Origin: JAMZMI01 sp049115715
GTDB taxonomy: Bacteria; Bacteroidota; Bacteroidia; Cytophagales; Cyclobacteriaceae
Assembly: GCA_049115715.1 (NCBI GenBank)
Contig: JAGDZQ010000039.1
Span: 67,667 to 131,666 of the forward strand
DNA length: 64,000 bases
Direction: 5' to 3'
The notes beneath the pieces are model-generated. The model worked only from the letters and a program-made list of their open reading frames with translations, made no database searches and was not told the DNA's origin. Below are positions 40,182 through 49,599 of the stretch, one piece after another (within the stretch, counting starts at the first letter, position 1; every line of letters begins with the position of its first letter). The translations under genes were made by a program, and so were the position numbers.

Positions 40182-41717
40182 TTAAAAAGGCATTTCCTCA
40201 TCATCCTTTTTGTTGGCCTTACTTGGAAGTGTGATCGTAAAATCAGAATTCGAATTATCTGATTTAGGAAACGAATTTCCATAGCCAGAATCTGTCATCG
40301 AAGCATCCAAATCTTCGAACTTGGTGAATTTTCCAATGAACTTGAGCTGGACATTTTCAAGTTTACCATTTCTATGTTTGGCAATAATAACTTCACCTAC
40401 GCCATTTAAAGGCATGCCATTTTCATCTTGAGTCATGCCGTAATACTCCGGACGGTAAAGGAACATTACCATATCAGCGTCTTGCTCGATAGAACCTGAT
40501 TCCCTCAAATCGGATAGTTGTGGTCGCTTATCTCCACCTCTGGTCTCAACTGCCCTACTCAACTGCGATAGTGCTATCACAGGCACATTAAGTTCTTTTG
40601 CTATTCCCTTAAGAGCTCTGGAAATCGATGCTATTTCTTGCTCTCTATTACCTCCTCCAGATTTAGAAGTATCTCCAGACATCAACTGGAGGTAATCGAT
40701 GATTATTAAGGAAACGCCATGCTGCGCTACAAGTCTTCGACTCTTGGCTCTGAGTTCTAAAATACTCAACCCTGGAGTATCATCAATGAATATTGGAGCT
40801 TCGGACATTTTAGACGTCTTATGTAGTAACTGCTCCCACTCATAATCGGCCAAATCTCCTTTCTTAATTTTCTCACTTTCAAGTTCTGCTTCTGCAGATA
40901 TCAAACGATTTACCAACTGAACAGAGGACATCTCAAGTGAAAACAATGCCACAGGCTTGCCAAACTCCACGGCTGCATTTCTCATTGCAGAAACCACAAA
41001 TGCGGTTTTACCCATACCAGGTCGTGCAGCTATAATGACCAAATCAGAAGGCTGCCATCCTGAAGTCACTCTATCTAGTGCTGAGAAACCACTTGGAACT
41101 CCAGTGAGACCATCTTTCTTATCTTTCTTGGTTTCAATCTCTTCAATAGCTTGATGAAGAAGAGCACTCATCTTATCGTAATTCTTCCTAATATGAGATT
41201 CTGAGACATCAAACAACGATTGCTCAGCTTTATCCAATAGCTTGAAGACATCAATAGTATCCTCATAAGCATCGTTTTGAATCTCCCCAGAAATACGAAT
41301 CAACTCTCTTTTAATGGATTGCTCTGCGATAATTCGAGCATGATATTCGATATTAGCCGCAGAGTTAACTTTTGTGGTTAACTCAGAAACATAATAGGCT
41401 CCACCTACAAACTCTAGCTGACCGTTTTTTCTAAGCTGATGAACAACAGTCTTGATATCGACAGGGTCGCTATTGTTGAAAAGTTGAACGATAGATTCGA
41501 AGATTGTCCTGTTTGCTTCTTTGTAAAAACTCTCAGGCTTCAGTATCTCAATAACATTCGTCAAAGCATCTCTTTCGAGCATAAGAGCTCCAAGTATGGC
41601 TTCTTCTATCTCTATAGCTTGTGGAGGCATCTTACCAAGTTGACCTGACATATCTGTCAAACCTGTTCTTCTTGCCTTGTCGGCAAACCTTAGAGCGGAT
41701 GATTTTCCTCCTTCCAT
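40182..41717 (-). CDS. dnaB: Replicative DNA helicase
   Basis: The 511-residue protein has the DnaB N-terminal domain (about 28-130, PPQAIEIEEAILGALML). The RecA-like hexameric helicase domain has Walker A ARPGMGKTA, Walker B LIIIDYLQLMSG and the arginine-containing C-terminal region DADMVMFLYRPEYYG. It unwinds DNA ahead of the replisome and loads primase. The C-terminal tail is Asp/Ser-rich. No intein is seen, although DnaB is a frequent intein host. Confidence 0.96.
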   Translation of the reverse strand: MEGGKSSALRFADKARRTGLTDMSGQLGKMPPQAIEIEEAILGALMLERDALTNVIEILKPESFYKEANRTIFESIVQLFNNSDPVDIKTVVHQLRKNGQLEFVGGAYYVSELTTKVNSAANIEYHARIIAEQSIKRELIRISGEIQNDAYEDTIDVFKLLDKAEQSLFDVSESHIRKNYDKMSALLHQAIEEIETKKDKKDGLTGVPSGFSALDRVTSGWQPSDLVIIAARPGMGKTAFVVSAMRNAAVEFGKPVALFSLEMSSVQLVNRLISAEAELESEKIKKGDLADYEWEQLLHKTSKMSEAPIFIDDTPGLSILELRAKSRRLVAQHGVSLIIIDYLQLMSGDTSKSGGGNREQEIASISRALKGIAKELNVPVIALSQLSRAVETRGGDKRPQLSDLRESGSIEQDADMVMFLYRPEYYGMTQDENGMPLNGVGEVIIAKHRNGKLENVQLKFIGKFTKFEDLDASMTDSGYGNSFPKSDNSNSDFTITLPSKANKKDDEEMPF

Positions 41718-41743
41718 TTAGTAGTTGTTATTAGACTGTCTTA

Positions 41744-41751
41744 CAAAACTA
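41744..41751 (-). promoter_or_regulatory. Candidate -7 box for dnaB
   Basis: On the minus strand the sequence reads TAGTTTTG, matching the Bacteroidota TAnnTTTG consensus, 26 bp upstream of the dnaB start. No clear -33 TTG element is found at the usual spacing. Confidence 0.3.
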
Positions 41752-41928
41752 ATCATCAACTGTTGCGGGTCTAGGTATATTGGATTGTTAATTTCTCCAC
41801 CCTCTTTTCCACAAGTTTTAAACATTTGATTTTACGAAATCATTCCAAATAAATGACCCTTAGAATCAATTTAAAATTTGTCGCCGACCTATTTTCACCT
41901 ATTTTTGAATTTATTCATTGAGCTCAAC

Positions 41929-42225
41929 ATGCGGATTGATTTAAGTCCGGTACTGAATAGGCGGAGAATAATAATCACTGATAGAAATAATCTGGAAAAA
42001 ACAGCTGATATACTGACAAAGGCGAGCTCAATCATTTATGATGAAATGAAGACGCTGATAATGATGTTTTGCAGAAAAAAGGAAGAAGACGCTAAGTCAA
42101 TCGAAAACTCTTTGATTGAGGAATTGAAAACAAATTCTGCGTATTTAATAACTTCTTCAGCTGATTCATTTGAAATAATTAATAATAGAAATTTTCCATT
42201 TTATACTGCAATAAAAACCCTTTGA
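41929..42225 (+). CDS. Small hypothetical protein upstream of the exonuclease
   Basis: From ATG 41929 (MRIDLSPVLNRRRIIITDRN) the product is 98 residues, with no signal or membrane segment. A longer reading from TTG 41878 is less likely. The stop is 2 bp before the exonuclease ATG (42228), which supports a real, co-transcribed gene. The composition is charged and helical in the middle (KASSIIYDEMKTLI). I recognise no family. Confidence 0.6.
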   Translation: MRIDLSPVLNRRRIIITDRNNLEKTADILTKASSIIYDEMKTLIMMFCRKKEEDAKSIENSLIEELKTNSAYLITSSADSFEIINNRNFPFYTAIKTL

Positions 42226-42227
42226 CC

Positions 42228-43025
42228 ATGCTGAAATTAAAAAACCCTTTGGTGGTTTTTGATCTTGAAACAACTGGAACTAACGTAGCTAAGGATAGAA
42301 TCGTGGAAATGGCATTGATTAAAGTAATGCCTGACGGAAGCACGGAAAACAAGTGCCGTAAAATAAATCCTTCGATTCCAATACCTCTTGAATCCAGTCT
42401 GATTCATGGAATATACGATGATGATGTTAAAGATGAGGCAACTTTTAAACAAGTAGCTAAATCGCTTTCGATCTGGCTTGAGGGATGTGATTTGGCTGGC
42501 TTCAATATTTTAAAGTTTGACGTTCCGGTTCTTGTCGAAGAGTTTTTAAGAGCGGATGTTGATTTTGATGTCTCTAACAGAAAACTTATTGATGCACAGA
42601 AGATTTTTCACAATATGGAAAAGCGAAACTTAACTTCTGCTTATAAGTTTTATTGCGGAAAGGATCTCGTAAATGCACACAGCGCTCTTGCTGATACTGA
42701 GGCCACTTTTGAAGTTCTCAAATCCCAAATTGAAAGGTATGAAGGAACGGAGATGACTGACTTAAGAGGGGAAAAAATGGGTACAATTGAGAATGACATG
42801 GCAGTGATTCACAATATAACCAATGGTAAAATGGTCGACCTGGCAGGCAGAATGGTTTTTAACAAAGATGAAAAAGAAGTATTCAACTTTGGCAAACACC
42901 GAGGCAAATTGGTTGAAGATGTATTGAAGTCAGAACCTAGCTTTTATGATTGGTTAATGAAGGGAGATTTCCCTCTTGACACAAAAAATAAACTCACTCA
43001 AATTAGATTGAGAAATTTTGGCTAA
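42228..43025 (+). CDS. DnaQ-like 3'-5' exonuclease with C-terminal extension
   Basis: The 265-residue protein has a DEDDh exonuclease domain. Exo I is FDLETTG (D12, E14), Exo II is LAGFNILKFDVPVL, and Exo III is NAHSALADTEA with the histidine. A C-terminal region (about 195-265, VFNFGKHRGKLVEDV...DWLMKGDFP) resembles the small domain found at the end of some exonuclease X-like proteins. It probably proofreads or trims DNA/RNA 3' ends. The start is ATG 42228. The frame extends to TTG 42222, but ATG is preferred. Confidence 0.88.
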   Translation: MLKLKNPLVVFDLETTGTNVAKDRIVEMALIKVMPDGSTENKCRKINPSIPIPLESSLIHGIYDDDVKDEATFKQVAKSLSIWLEGCDLAGFNILKFDVPVLVEEFLRADVDFDVSNRKLIDAQKIFHNMEKRNLTSAYKFYCGKDLVNAHSALADTEATFEVLKSQIERYEGTEMTDLRGEKMGTIENDMAVIHNITNGKMVDLAGRMVFNKDEKEVFNFGKHRGKLVEDVLKSEPSFYDWLMKGDFPLDTKNKLTQIRLRNFG

Positions 43026-43093
43026 ACAGTATGGCCACCCTTGAATCTATTTTTAGTTAACAGTATTTAAAAAATCACATTTCAACACTTAAT

Positions 43094-45265
43094 ATGCCTA
43101 AAACGATCATTGTCTCTAATAGACTACCAGTCAGAATTACAGAAGAGGAAGGCAAGTATGTTTATCAACCAAGCGAGGGAGGACTAGCAACAGGGCTGGG
43201 CTCTATCTACAAAGAAGGTGATAATGTATGGATTGGCTGGCCAGGTATGGAGATACCTGAGGAGAGTGACAAAAAAGAGGTTACCAAAAATCTAGTTAAG
43301 GAAAACATGAAACCTGTTTTCCTCACAGCGTCTGAGATCGAAGAGTACTATGAAGGGTTCAGCAATGAAACATTGTGGCCGAACTTTCATTATTTTAATC
43401 AATACATCGTTTTCAATGAAGATCAGTGGAGGTCTTATAAGCAGGTAAATAAAAAGTTTGCAGAAGCTATAGCATCCGTTATGGAGCCAGAAGATACGAT
43501 CTGGATTCATGATTACCAGCTCCTGCTACTTCCTCAATTAATAAGAGACATATCGCCAAAAGCAAGCATCGGTTTCTTTCTTCATATACCTTTCCCATCG
43601 TACGAGTCCTTCAGGCTTCTGCCATGGCGAAGAGAACTCTTGCTTGGAATGCTTGGAGCTGACTTCCTTGGATTCCACACGTATGATGACATGAGACACT
43701 TTCTTTCTTCTGTTAATCGATTGGCGGGATTAGGAAACTCCGATGGTCGAATAAATGTAGATAACAGAAAAGTTTTAGTCGACGCATTGCCAATGGGTAT
43801 CGATTACCAAAAATTTGAGATGTCTGCCTCCGCGCCTGAAACTTTATCTAGGGAAGTGCGATACCGTACCGGAATAGGCAATCAAAGGTTGATGCTATCG
43901 GTAGACAGACTGGACTACTCCAAAGGTATTCCGCAGAGATTGAAGGCTTTTGAGTTGTTTCTAAAAAACAACCCCTCTTTTCATGGACAGGTGTCTTTAC
44001 TTATGGTGGTAGTACCATCAAGAGACAAAGTAGGGAAATACAAGGAGTTAAAAGAAGAGGTGGATTTGCTTGTTGGGAGAATAAATGGGAATTACGGGAA
44101 AATGAATTGGACTCCAATTCATTACTTCTATAGATCATTCTCACTTACAGCACTATCCGCTTTCTACAGAATGGCTGATGTTGCGCTTGTGACACCTATG
44201 AGAGATGGAATGAACCTGGTATGCAAAGAATACATTGCAAGTAAACTCGATAAAAAAGGTGTACTAATTCTAAGTGAAATGGCTGGTGCCAGCAAAGAGC
44301 TATCAGATGCGATTTTGATTAACCCAAATAATCTAGAGCAGATGGTGGATGCCATCAAAGCAGCACTCGAGATGCCTGAAGCGAAGCAGATTGCAAATAT
44401 GGAATCTATGCAAAGCTCAATAAAAAGGTACAACATCCATCACTGGGTAAATCTTTTCATGGAGCGCTTGACTACTTCCAAAAATGAACAAAAGGCTTTG
44501 GAAACAAAGGTGTTGGATAAGAAATTAAAAAATAATATCGTTGAAGCTTACAAAAAGGCAAAGAAGAGATTAATATTCCTAGATTATGACGGTACACTTG
44601 TTGGTTTTCATTCCGATCCATTGAGTTGCAAGCCGGATAAAGAATTAATAGATATCCTAAATAAACTGACTGCTGATAAGAAAAATAGTGTTGTCGTAAT
44701 CAGTGGACGTGGAAGAGATACATTAGGTGATTGGTTGAGTCCATTTGATCTTGAATTGGTCGCTGAACATGGGGTTTGGATTAAGGAAAGAAATAAAGAC
44801 TGGAGAACATTAATCAATCTGGGCTACAATTGGAAGACTGAAATCATGAGTGTTCTGGAAGGGTATGTAGACAGAACACCTGGTAGCTTTGTAGAGCAAA
44901 AAGATTATTCTCTTGTCTGGCACTATAGAAAGGTCGAAACAGGACTTGGTGAAGAGCGTACTCGTGAGCTTACAAGCCGCTTAAAATATGCTACTGTAGA
45001 TAAGAATCTAAAAGTTCTGGAAGGCAATAAGGTTGTTGAAATAAAGAACTCAGAGATAGATAAAGGAAGGGCTGCTAAGCTTTGGCTTAACAATCAAAAA
45101 GCTGACTTTATAATGGCATGTGGAGATGACTGGACTGATGAAGACACTTTCAGAGCTATGCCAAAAGAAGCCTACAGTGTTAAAGTAGGAAGTAATTCGT
45201 CTGCAGCTAACTTTAGAGTGACCGATTTCACAGAAATCCGATCACTCCTCAATTCATTATCGTAA
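43094..45265 (+). CDS. otsAB: Bifunctional trehalose-6-phosphate synthase/phosphatase
   Basis: The 723-residue protein has an N-terminal GT20 synthase (about 1-465, with SNRLPV, GGLATGL, HDYQLLLLPQLIR and RDGMNLVCKEY). It is fused to a HAD-type phosphatase (about 488-723, with LDYDGTLVGF, ISGRGRDTL and GDDWTDEDTF). It makes trehalose from UDP-glucose and glucose-6-phosphate in one protein. Both active sites look complete. It converges with the GH15 gene over a shared terminator. Confidence 0.96.
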   Translation: MPKTIIVSNRLPVRITEEEGKYVYQPSEGGLATGLGSIYKEGDNVWIGWPGMEIPEESDKKEVTKNLVKENMKPVFLTASEIEEYYEGFSNETLWPNFHYFNQYIVFNEDQWRSYKQVNKKFAEAIASVMEPEDTIWIHDYQLLLLPQLIRDISPKASIGFFLHIPFPSYESFRLLPWRRELLLGMLGADFLGFHTYDDMRHFLSSVNRLAGLGNSDGRINVDNRKVLVDALPMGIDYQKFEMSASAPETLSREVRYRTGIGNQRLMLSVDRLDYSKGIPQRLKAFELFLKNNPSFHGQVSLLMVVVPSRDKVGKYKELKEEVDLLVGRINGNYGKMNWTPIHYFYRSFSLTALSAFYRMADVALVTPMRDGMNLVCKEYIASKLDKKGVLILSEMAGASKELSDAILINPNNLEQMVDAIKAALEMPEAKQIANMESMQSSIKRYNIHHWVNLFMERLTTSKNEQKALETKVLDKKLKNNIVEAYKKAKKRLIFLDYDGTLVGFHSDPLSCKPDKELIDILNKLTADKKNSVVVISGRGRDTLGDWLSPFDLELVAEHGVWIKERNKDWRTLINLGYNWKTEIMSVLEGYVDRTPGSFVEQKDYSLVWHYRKVETGLGEERTRELTSRLKYATVDKNLKVLEGNKVVEIKNSEIDKGRAAKLWLNNQKADFIMACGDDWTDEDTFRAMPKEAYSVKVGSNSSAANFRVTDFTEIRSLLNSLS

Positions 45266-45270
45266 AAAAC

Positions 45271-45299
45271 TAAACCAGACTTACAAAAAGTCTGGTTTA
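45271..45299. terminator. Bidirectional terminator between otsAB and the GH15 gene
   Basis: A 12-bp perfect stem (TAAACCAGACTT at 45271-45282 and its complement at 45288-45299) surrounds ACAAA. The A-run before and T-run after suit termination on both strands of these convergent genes. It overlaps the GH15 stop codon. Confidence 0.85.
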
Positions 45300-47059
45300 T
45301 CTAATTTTCTAGCTATTCTGGTAGCGGCATTTAGTAGCCCAACGTGGCTATATGCTTGTGGAAAATTACCCCACATGCTTCCGTCACCAGCTTTAACATC
45401 TTCACTAAGAAGCCCTACATGATTGGAGTAAGACACTAAGTTATCAAAGTATTTTATCGCTTCGTCGATCCTTCCTACGCAAGCTAAAGCTTCCACGTAC
45501 CAAAAGGCACAGATTAGGAATGTAGTCTCAGGTTCGCCAAAATCATCCATGTGCTTGTAGCGGTAGAATAGACCATCTTTAGCGTGAAGCTCCTTTTCAA
45601 GACCGATTAAGTGATCCTTAGCTTGTTGAGTATTTCCATCAAGATAGTTCATCATGATTAGCTGGATGGTACTTGCATCCATTCTATCAACACCTACAGC
45701 TTGTGCATAGGCTTTCTTTGAAGGAACATAGCATTTCTCAATCATTTTTGCCGAACGAGCCTTCAATTTAGCAGCCTTCTCCCCCATTTTTCTATCACCG
45801 ATTACATTGGCCATCTTAACAGCAGCGCTGCTACCCGCCCAATGAAACAAGTAAGTATAACAGTGATGTTGTTTCAAATTTCTAAACTCCCATAGTCCTG
45901 CATCAGTTTCATCGAAAGTTTTGTCGATCATATCGAGCGTCTTATTGATCAAATCAGCTGAATCAAAACGCTCCGTGAAAATGATTCTCTTATCGGCATA
46001 TAATGGAAGAAGAGAGATCAAAACCTGTCCATAAACGTCATTTTGAATATGGGTATAAGCTTGATTCCCTATTCTAACTGGTTGCTCTCCTTTATATCCC
46101 GTGAGAGGAATTTCGATTTCATCAAGATTTTTCTTGCCCGTAATGCCATAGAGTGGTTGGTATCTATCTGTCTCTTCTATTGTAGTATTGAGGATATAGT
46201 GGAAATATTTCTCTGACTCTTCAAAGTGACCAATATTATTGAAGGCATTCAATGTGTAATATGTATCCCTCATCCAGCAATAGCGATAATCCCAGTTTCG
46301 AGTACTGCCTGGGGATTCTGGCAAACTTGTAGTTGTTGCTGCTATAATCGCTCCTGTATCTTCATATTGGTGAATTTTAAGAATTAGAGCGGATCGAATT
46401 GCTTCTCTCTGATAGAAATTAACAACACTCGACGTTTTAATCCAGTTTCTCCAATATTGCTTGGTCTTGGTTAAGAAAATCTCACAAGTTTCTTCAAGCG
46501 CTGCTTCCATGGGAGGACCATAGGTCATTACCAAGTATTTGGTCTCGTTTAACACGAAGCTCTCCTCACTCATCACATAGTTTAGAGAAATATTGGTCGT
46601 CAGTCTGACATGAGCACCTAAACCCAGAAACCGAATATGATTACTCCCCATACTAGATTCCGGCTCCAAATTACCATAGTCACCAGCAGGCCTACATGAA
46701 GCTACCAGCCTGGGAGTACCTCCAAGGTTCTCGACCTTTCTTATCATCATTAATGGTCGGTAATAGCGATCTGTTTGATAAAATCTCGGAGCAAAATCAG
46801 TGACTCGATACTTACCTGATGAGGTCTCGACTTCCGTGCACAATATGTTGGTGTTTTCGATATAATATTGCTTGGAAGTAAATTCCTTCTCAATTGGTTT
46901 AACGGAAAATTCTCCTCCTTTTTCCTCATCCAGTAGTTTTCCGAAAATAAAACTGCTGTCAAATTTTGGCCAACACATCCAAGAAATATTGGTGTCTTTA
47001 TGTATATGTGCGGTAAAAGCGCAGTTCCCAATTACGCCAAAGTCATAGGTATGCCTCAT
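45281..47059 (-). CDS. GH15 family glycoside hydrolase (glucoamylase/trehalase-like)
   Basis: The 592-residue protein matches the GH15 layout. The N-terminal beta-domain (1-230) is followed by an (alpha/alpha)6 barrel with SPGSTRNWDYRYCWMRDTYY, ETDAGLWEFR (general acid Glu) and LSEDVKAGDGSMWGNFPQAYSHVGLL. It has no signal peptide, so it is cytosolic. Family members hydrolyse alpha-glucosides, and some bacterial ones are trehalases. Being next to otsAB suggests trehalose turnover, but the substrate is not decided by the sequence. Confidence 0.9.
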   Translation of the reverse strand: MRHTYDFGVIGNCAFTAHIHKDTNISWMCWPKFDSSFIFGKLLDEEKGGEFSVKPIEKEFTSKQYYIENTNILCTEVETSSGKYRVTDFAPRFYQTDRYYRPLMMIRKVENLGGTPRLVASCRPAGDYGNLEPESSMGSNHIRFLGLGAHVRLTTNISLNYVMSEESFVLNETKYLVMTYGPPMEAALEETCEIFLTKTKQYWRNWIKTSSVVNFYQREAIRSALILKIHQYEDTGAIIAATTTSLPESPGSTRNWDYRYCWMRDTYYTLNAFNNIGHFEESEKYFHYILNTTIEETDRYQPLYGITGKKNLDEIEIPLTGYKGEQPVRIGNQAYTHIQNDVYGQVLISLLPLYADKRIIFTERFDSADLINKTLDMIDKTFDETDAGLWEFRNLKQHHCYTYLFHWAGSSAAVKMANVIGDRKMGEKAAKLKARSAKMIEKCYVPSKKAYAQAVGVDRMDASTIQLIMMNYLDGNTQQAKDHLIGLEKELHAKDGLFYRYKHMDDFGEPETTFLICAFWYVEALACVGRIDEAIKYFDNLVSYSNHVGLLSEDVKAGDGSMWGNFPQAYSHVGLLNAATRIARKLDKPDFL

Positions 47060-47312
47060 AGTATGATTTTAATTAACAAAACACTAATATATTGCAATTT
47101 TCCCAACAAAATAACGACTTACTTGATCAATTTTTATTTTTTAAGTAAAAAAACATTCTTCTATTAAATCATGATAGGCACTATTATTGAAACGCTTTAA
47201 ACAAAAGAAAATATCTTCTTTCAAAAAAAACGTCATTATACATTTCTTATCTAAAAGATCAATCTATTCAGTTATATCCTTTTATTATATTTGATAAATT
47301 CATTGCCGATTC
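47060..47312. other. AT-rich intergenic region between the GH15 and K+ channel genes
   Basis: About 250 bp, very AT-rich, with several A and T runs. It must hold promoters for both divergent genes. Apart from one -7-like box I see no gene or structured RNA. Confidence 0.5.
47286..47293 (+). promoter_or_regulatory. Candidate -7 box for the K+ channel gene
   Basis: TATATTTG matches TAnnTTTG and lies 19 bp upstream of the ATG at 47313. No convincing -33 element is seen in this AT-rich stretch. Confidence 0.35.
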
Positions 47313-48410
47313 ATGTACCAAAACCTGATTAAGAACAAGACCTTAAGGACAATTGCCGAAATTCTCACAGGTTTTTTAATCTACTTCCTTCTCATCACTT
47401 TATTAATCGAGGCTGAAAAAGGAAGTAGTCAAGCTTCAATAACCAACTATCGAGATGCTATTTGGTTTTCAATTGTTACGTTAACAACGGTAGGTTATGG
47501 AGATTATGTCCCCGCGACTGAATTCGGACGATACATCTCCTTCATATTCCTATTAATAAGTTTAGGGATGTATGGAATGCTTATCGGACAATTTACGTCG
47601 TTGATGGCCAGTATAAAAGAGAACAGAAAACTAGGATTAAATGGAACAAAAATGGAAGATCACGCTGTAATCATTGGATGGAATGAATTCGGGAAGTTGG
47701 TATTGAGTCAACTGATGGGTGTTGGCAAAAAAGTAGCCATCATTACGAACAACAAGGCTGATATTGATTTTATTAAAGAAGATGATGACAATAAAGGTGT
47801 CTATGTTCTCTACGCTGATTTCAGTAACATGGAGCTCTTAAGGAAATCCAATATAGAACGATCTTCTATTGTCTTTGTGAATTTGGATGATGACACAGAA
47901 AAGCTTGTATACATCCTGAATATGAAGAAGACTTTTCCTAATCTCGATTATGTTGTTACGCTTGACAATGGTGATCTGAAAAACACTTTCATCAGTGCAG
48001 GGGTAACCAACACCATCTCCAAACACGAAATATCATCGAAACTACTTGCATCCTATATGTTCGAACCTGATGTTGCCGCATATAGTGAATCAATTATGTC
48101 TTTTGCTGAAGGAGACGGAGATTATGACATAAAACAATTCATGGTTACCTCTTCCAACCCTTATTTAGGAAAAGCGTATCAGGAAGCTTTCTTTGATCTG
48201 AAAAAGAAGTACAATGCTGTACTTATTGGAATCACCAAACGTGATAAATTCGGCAACAAGAGGCTAATTAAAAATCCGCTCGGAGATTTAGGCATATCGA
48301 GTGGTGATTATCTAATCGTAATCTTGAATGGAAAATCGCATAAATTGGTAAGAAAGCTATTTTCTGTCAATGAAGGATATATTCGTGAAAAACCGTCTAA
48401 AACAAGATAG
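47313..48410 (+). CDS. Two-TM potassium channel with TrkA/RCK domains
   Basis: The 365-residue protein has two transmembrane helices around a pore with filter TVGYGD (59-64). An RCK/TrkA-N domain follows (118-240, HAVIIGWNEFGKLV), then a TrkA-C-like domain (about 270-350). This is the MthK/Kch type: K+ conductance gated by ligand binding to the RCK ring. It is unlike the voltage-gated channel at 11077. It lies beside the trehalose genes, and the lipoprotein gene starts 1 bp after its stop. Confidence 0.92.
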   Translation: MYQNLIKNKTLRTIAEILTGFLIYFLLITLLIEAEKGSSQASITNYRDAIWFSIVTLTTVGYGDYVPATEFGRYISFIFLLISLGMYGMLIGQFTSLMASIKENRKLGLNGTKMEDHAVIIGWNEFGKLVLSQLMGVGKKVAIITNNKADIDFIKEDDDNKGVYVLYADFSNMELLRKSNIERSSIVFVNLDDDTEKLVYILNMKKTFPNLDYVVTLDNGDLKNTFISAGVTNTISKHEISSKLLASYMFEPDVAAYSESIMSFAEGDGDYDIKQFMVTSSNPYLGKAYQEAFFDLKKKYNAVLIGITKRDKFGNKRLIKNPLGDLGISSGDYLIVILNGKSHKLVRKLFSVNEGYIREKPSKTR

Positions 48411-48411
48411 C

Positions 48412-48867
48412 ATGAATCAATCAATCAAGTATAGATACTTTGCTATTTCACTCCTCCTTGCCGGATTCATTTATAGCTGTGAGAATAGAGACCTCAATGA
48501 AGGAGAAGCCTTTAAACCGCGAGAGATTCATGAAAATATCTCATTCAATTTTGATAAAATCAATGTTGATGGAGTAGAGTATTTGATTCTGGAAAAGGAC
48601 AACAACAACCCTCATGAAGGATTTGGATTTATGGCTTTCAGAGCCAATTCATTACTTGAAAAACAGGACACTGTCCTCGCTTACTTAAAGACGGTTACTG
48701 CCCTTCAAAATAAAATCTTATCCGAGATAACCGAAACCCCTTTGGATGAGGTAGAAGCGCTCACAAATGCTCTCTTTCTTAAAAATCTAAATGAAGAGGA
48801 AGTCGAGTTAGAAAAACTAGAGGGAAGTAACCTCAGGAGTAATAACAGTTCAGCTCCAACAGAATAA
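48412..48867 (+). CDS. Hypothetical lipoprotein
   Basis: From ATG 48412 the product is 151 residues with a lipoprotein signal (FAISLLLAGFIYSC, Cys about 23). The mature part is short and acidic, with no recognised domain. A reading that begins at 48370 would overlap the channel gene in another frame and lacks a signal at its start, so ATG 48412 is chosen. The gene ends in a hairpin. Confidence 0.68.
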   Translation: MNQSIKYRYFAISLLLAGFIYSCENRDLNEGEAFKPREIHENISFNFDKINVDGVEYLILEKDNNNPHEGFGFMAFRANSLLEKQDTVLAYLKTVTALQNKILSEITETPLDEVEALTNALFLKNLNEEEVELEKLEGSNLRSNNSSAPTE

Positions 48868-48881
48868 CTATTGGAGCTGAA
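48849..48881 (+). terminator. Hairpin at the end of the lipoprotein gene
   Basis: TTCAGCTCCAA (48849-48859) and TTGGAGCTGAA (48871-48881) form a perfect 11-bp stem with an 11-nt loop that contains the stop codon. There is no strong T-tract, but the position fits termination between the convergent lipoprotein and GPP34 genes. Confidence 0.65.
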
Positions 48882-48920
48882 TGAATATGAAAAAGTAAAG
48901 TTCGAGACTAATCTTTATAA

Positions 48921-49550
48921 TTAGTTCCCAAAATACTTTCTAAGTTCTATCAAAATGTTCGATAATGGCTCGCTAATCACAGGTGAGTTCACTATATCTT
49001 TAGCGACTTTCACCGCATCAATTAGCTCATCCTTATCGCTGAAAACTTCATCTAAAATATGGCAATCATATATGAGTGACATAAGTATCACGAATGAACC
49101 AGTTGGCTTGGCATTTTTGAAAACAATCGTTTTCAAAGAATCTCTTATCTCTTGCTCAAATGCATAGTTGGCATTGTCCATTCTTTCTGAGAGTGGAATC
49201 CAGAGTAACTTTGTTGCTTCCTTTTTAAGGATGCCTCTTTGCTGCAAAAGCTTAGTGATCTCTTCTTGTATGTGACCAAAGTGATGTAATAGATTCTCAA
49301 CTTGATCAATAAAGGAGGTTCCCGTTTTTAACTTTTGAAGTACCTGATCCAATATTATGTTTCCTGTACCTGAATTATCATCAACTTTTATTTGACCTCC
49401 ATCTAAAGAAACTTTCTTAAGAAGGTGCAATTCAAGAACCAAGGCACTCAATAAGCCTGCATTGATGCTTTTTTCTGCAGCAGATAACAATCTACCTTCT
49501 TCATCATCCAATGCAATCAAATACAGTCCTTCAGCAATTGTTAGTTTCAT
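48921..49550 (-). CDS. GPP34/GOLPH3-like protein
   Basis: This 209-residue helical protein has the GPP34 layout: LTIAEGLYLIALDDEEGRLL, NAGLLSALVLELHLLKKV and the later TGSFVILMSLIYDCHILDEVF. Eukaryotic GOLPH3/Vps74 proteins bind phosphoinositides and retain glycosyltransferases in the Golgi. The role of bacterial members is unknown, although membrane-lipid or cell-envelope functions are suspected. The Na+/H+ antiporter gene is 49 bp away on the same strand. Confidence 0.85.
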   Translation of the reverse strand: MKLTIAEGLYLIALDDEEGRLLSAAEKSINAGLLSALVLELHLLKKVSLDGGQIKVDDNSGTGNIILDQVLQKLKTGTSFIDQVENLLHHFGHIQEEITKLLQQRGILKKEATKLLWIPLSERMDNANYAFEQEIRDSLKTIVFKNAKPTGSFVILMSLIYDCHILDEVFSDKDELIDAVKVAKDIVNSPVISEPLSNILIELRKYFGN

Positions 49551-49599
49551 AGTAAAATTTAACTCTTTGGTTGTTTTTTAATTTCTAATTGCAAAATTA

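Noticed and set aside
40182..41717. Possible intein in dnaB
   Set aside because: The helicase motifs follow each other at normal spacing, and the length (511 aa) is that of an intein-free DnaB.
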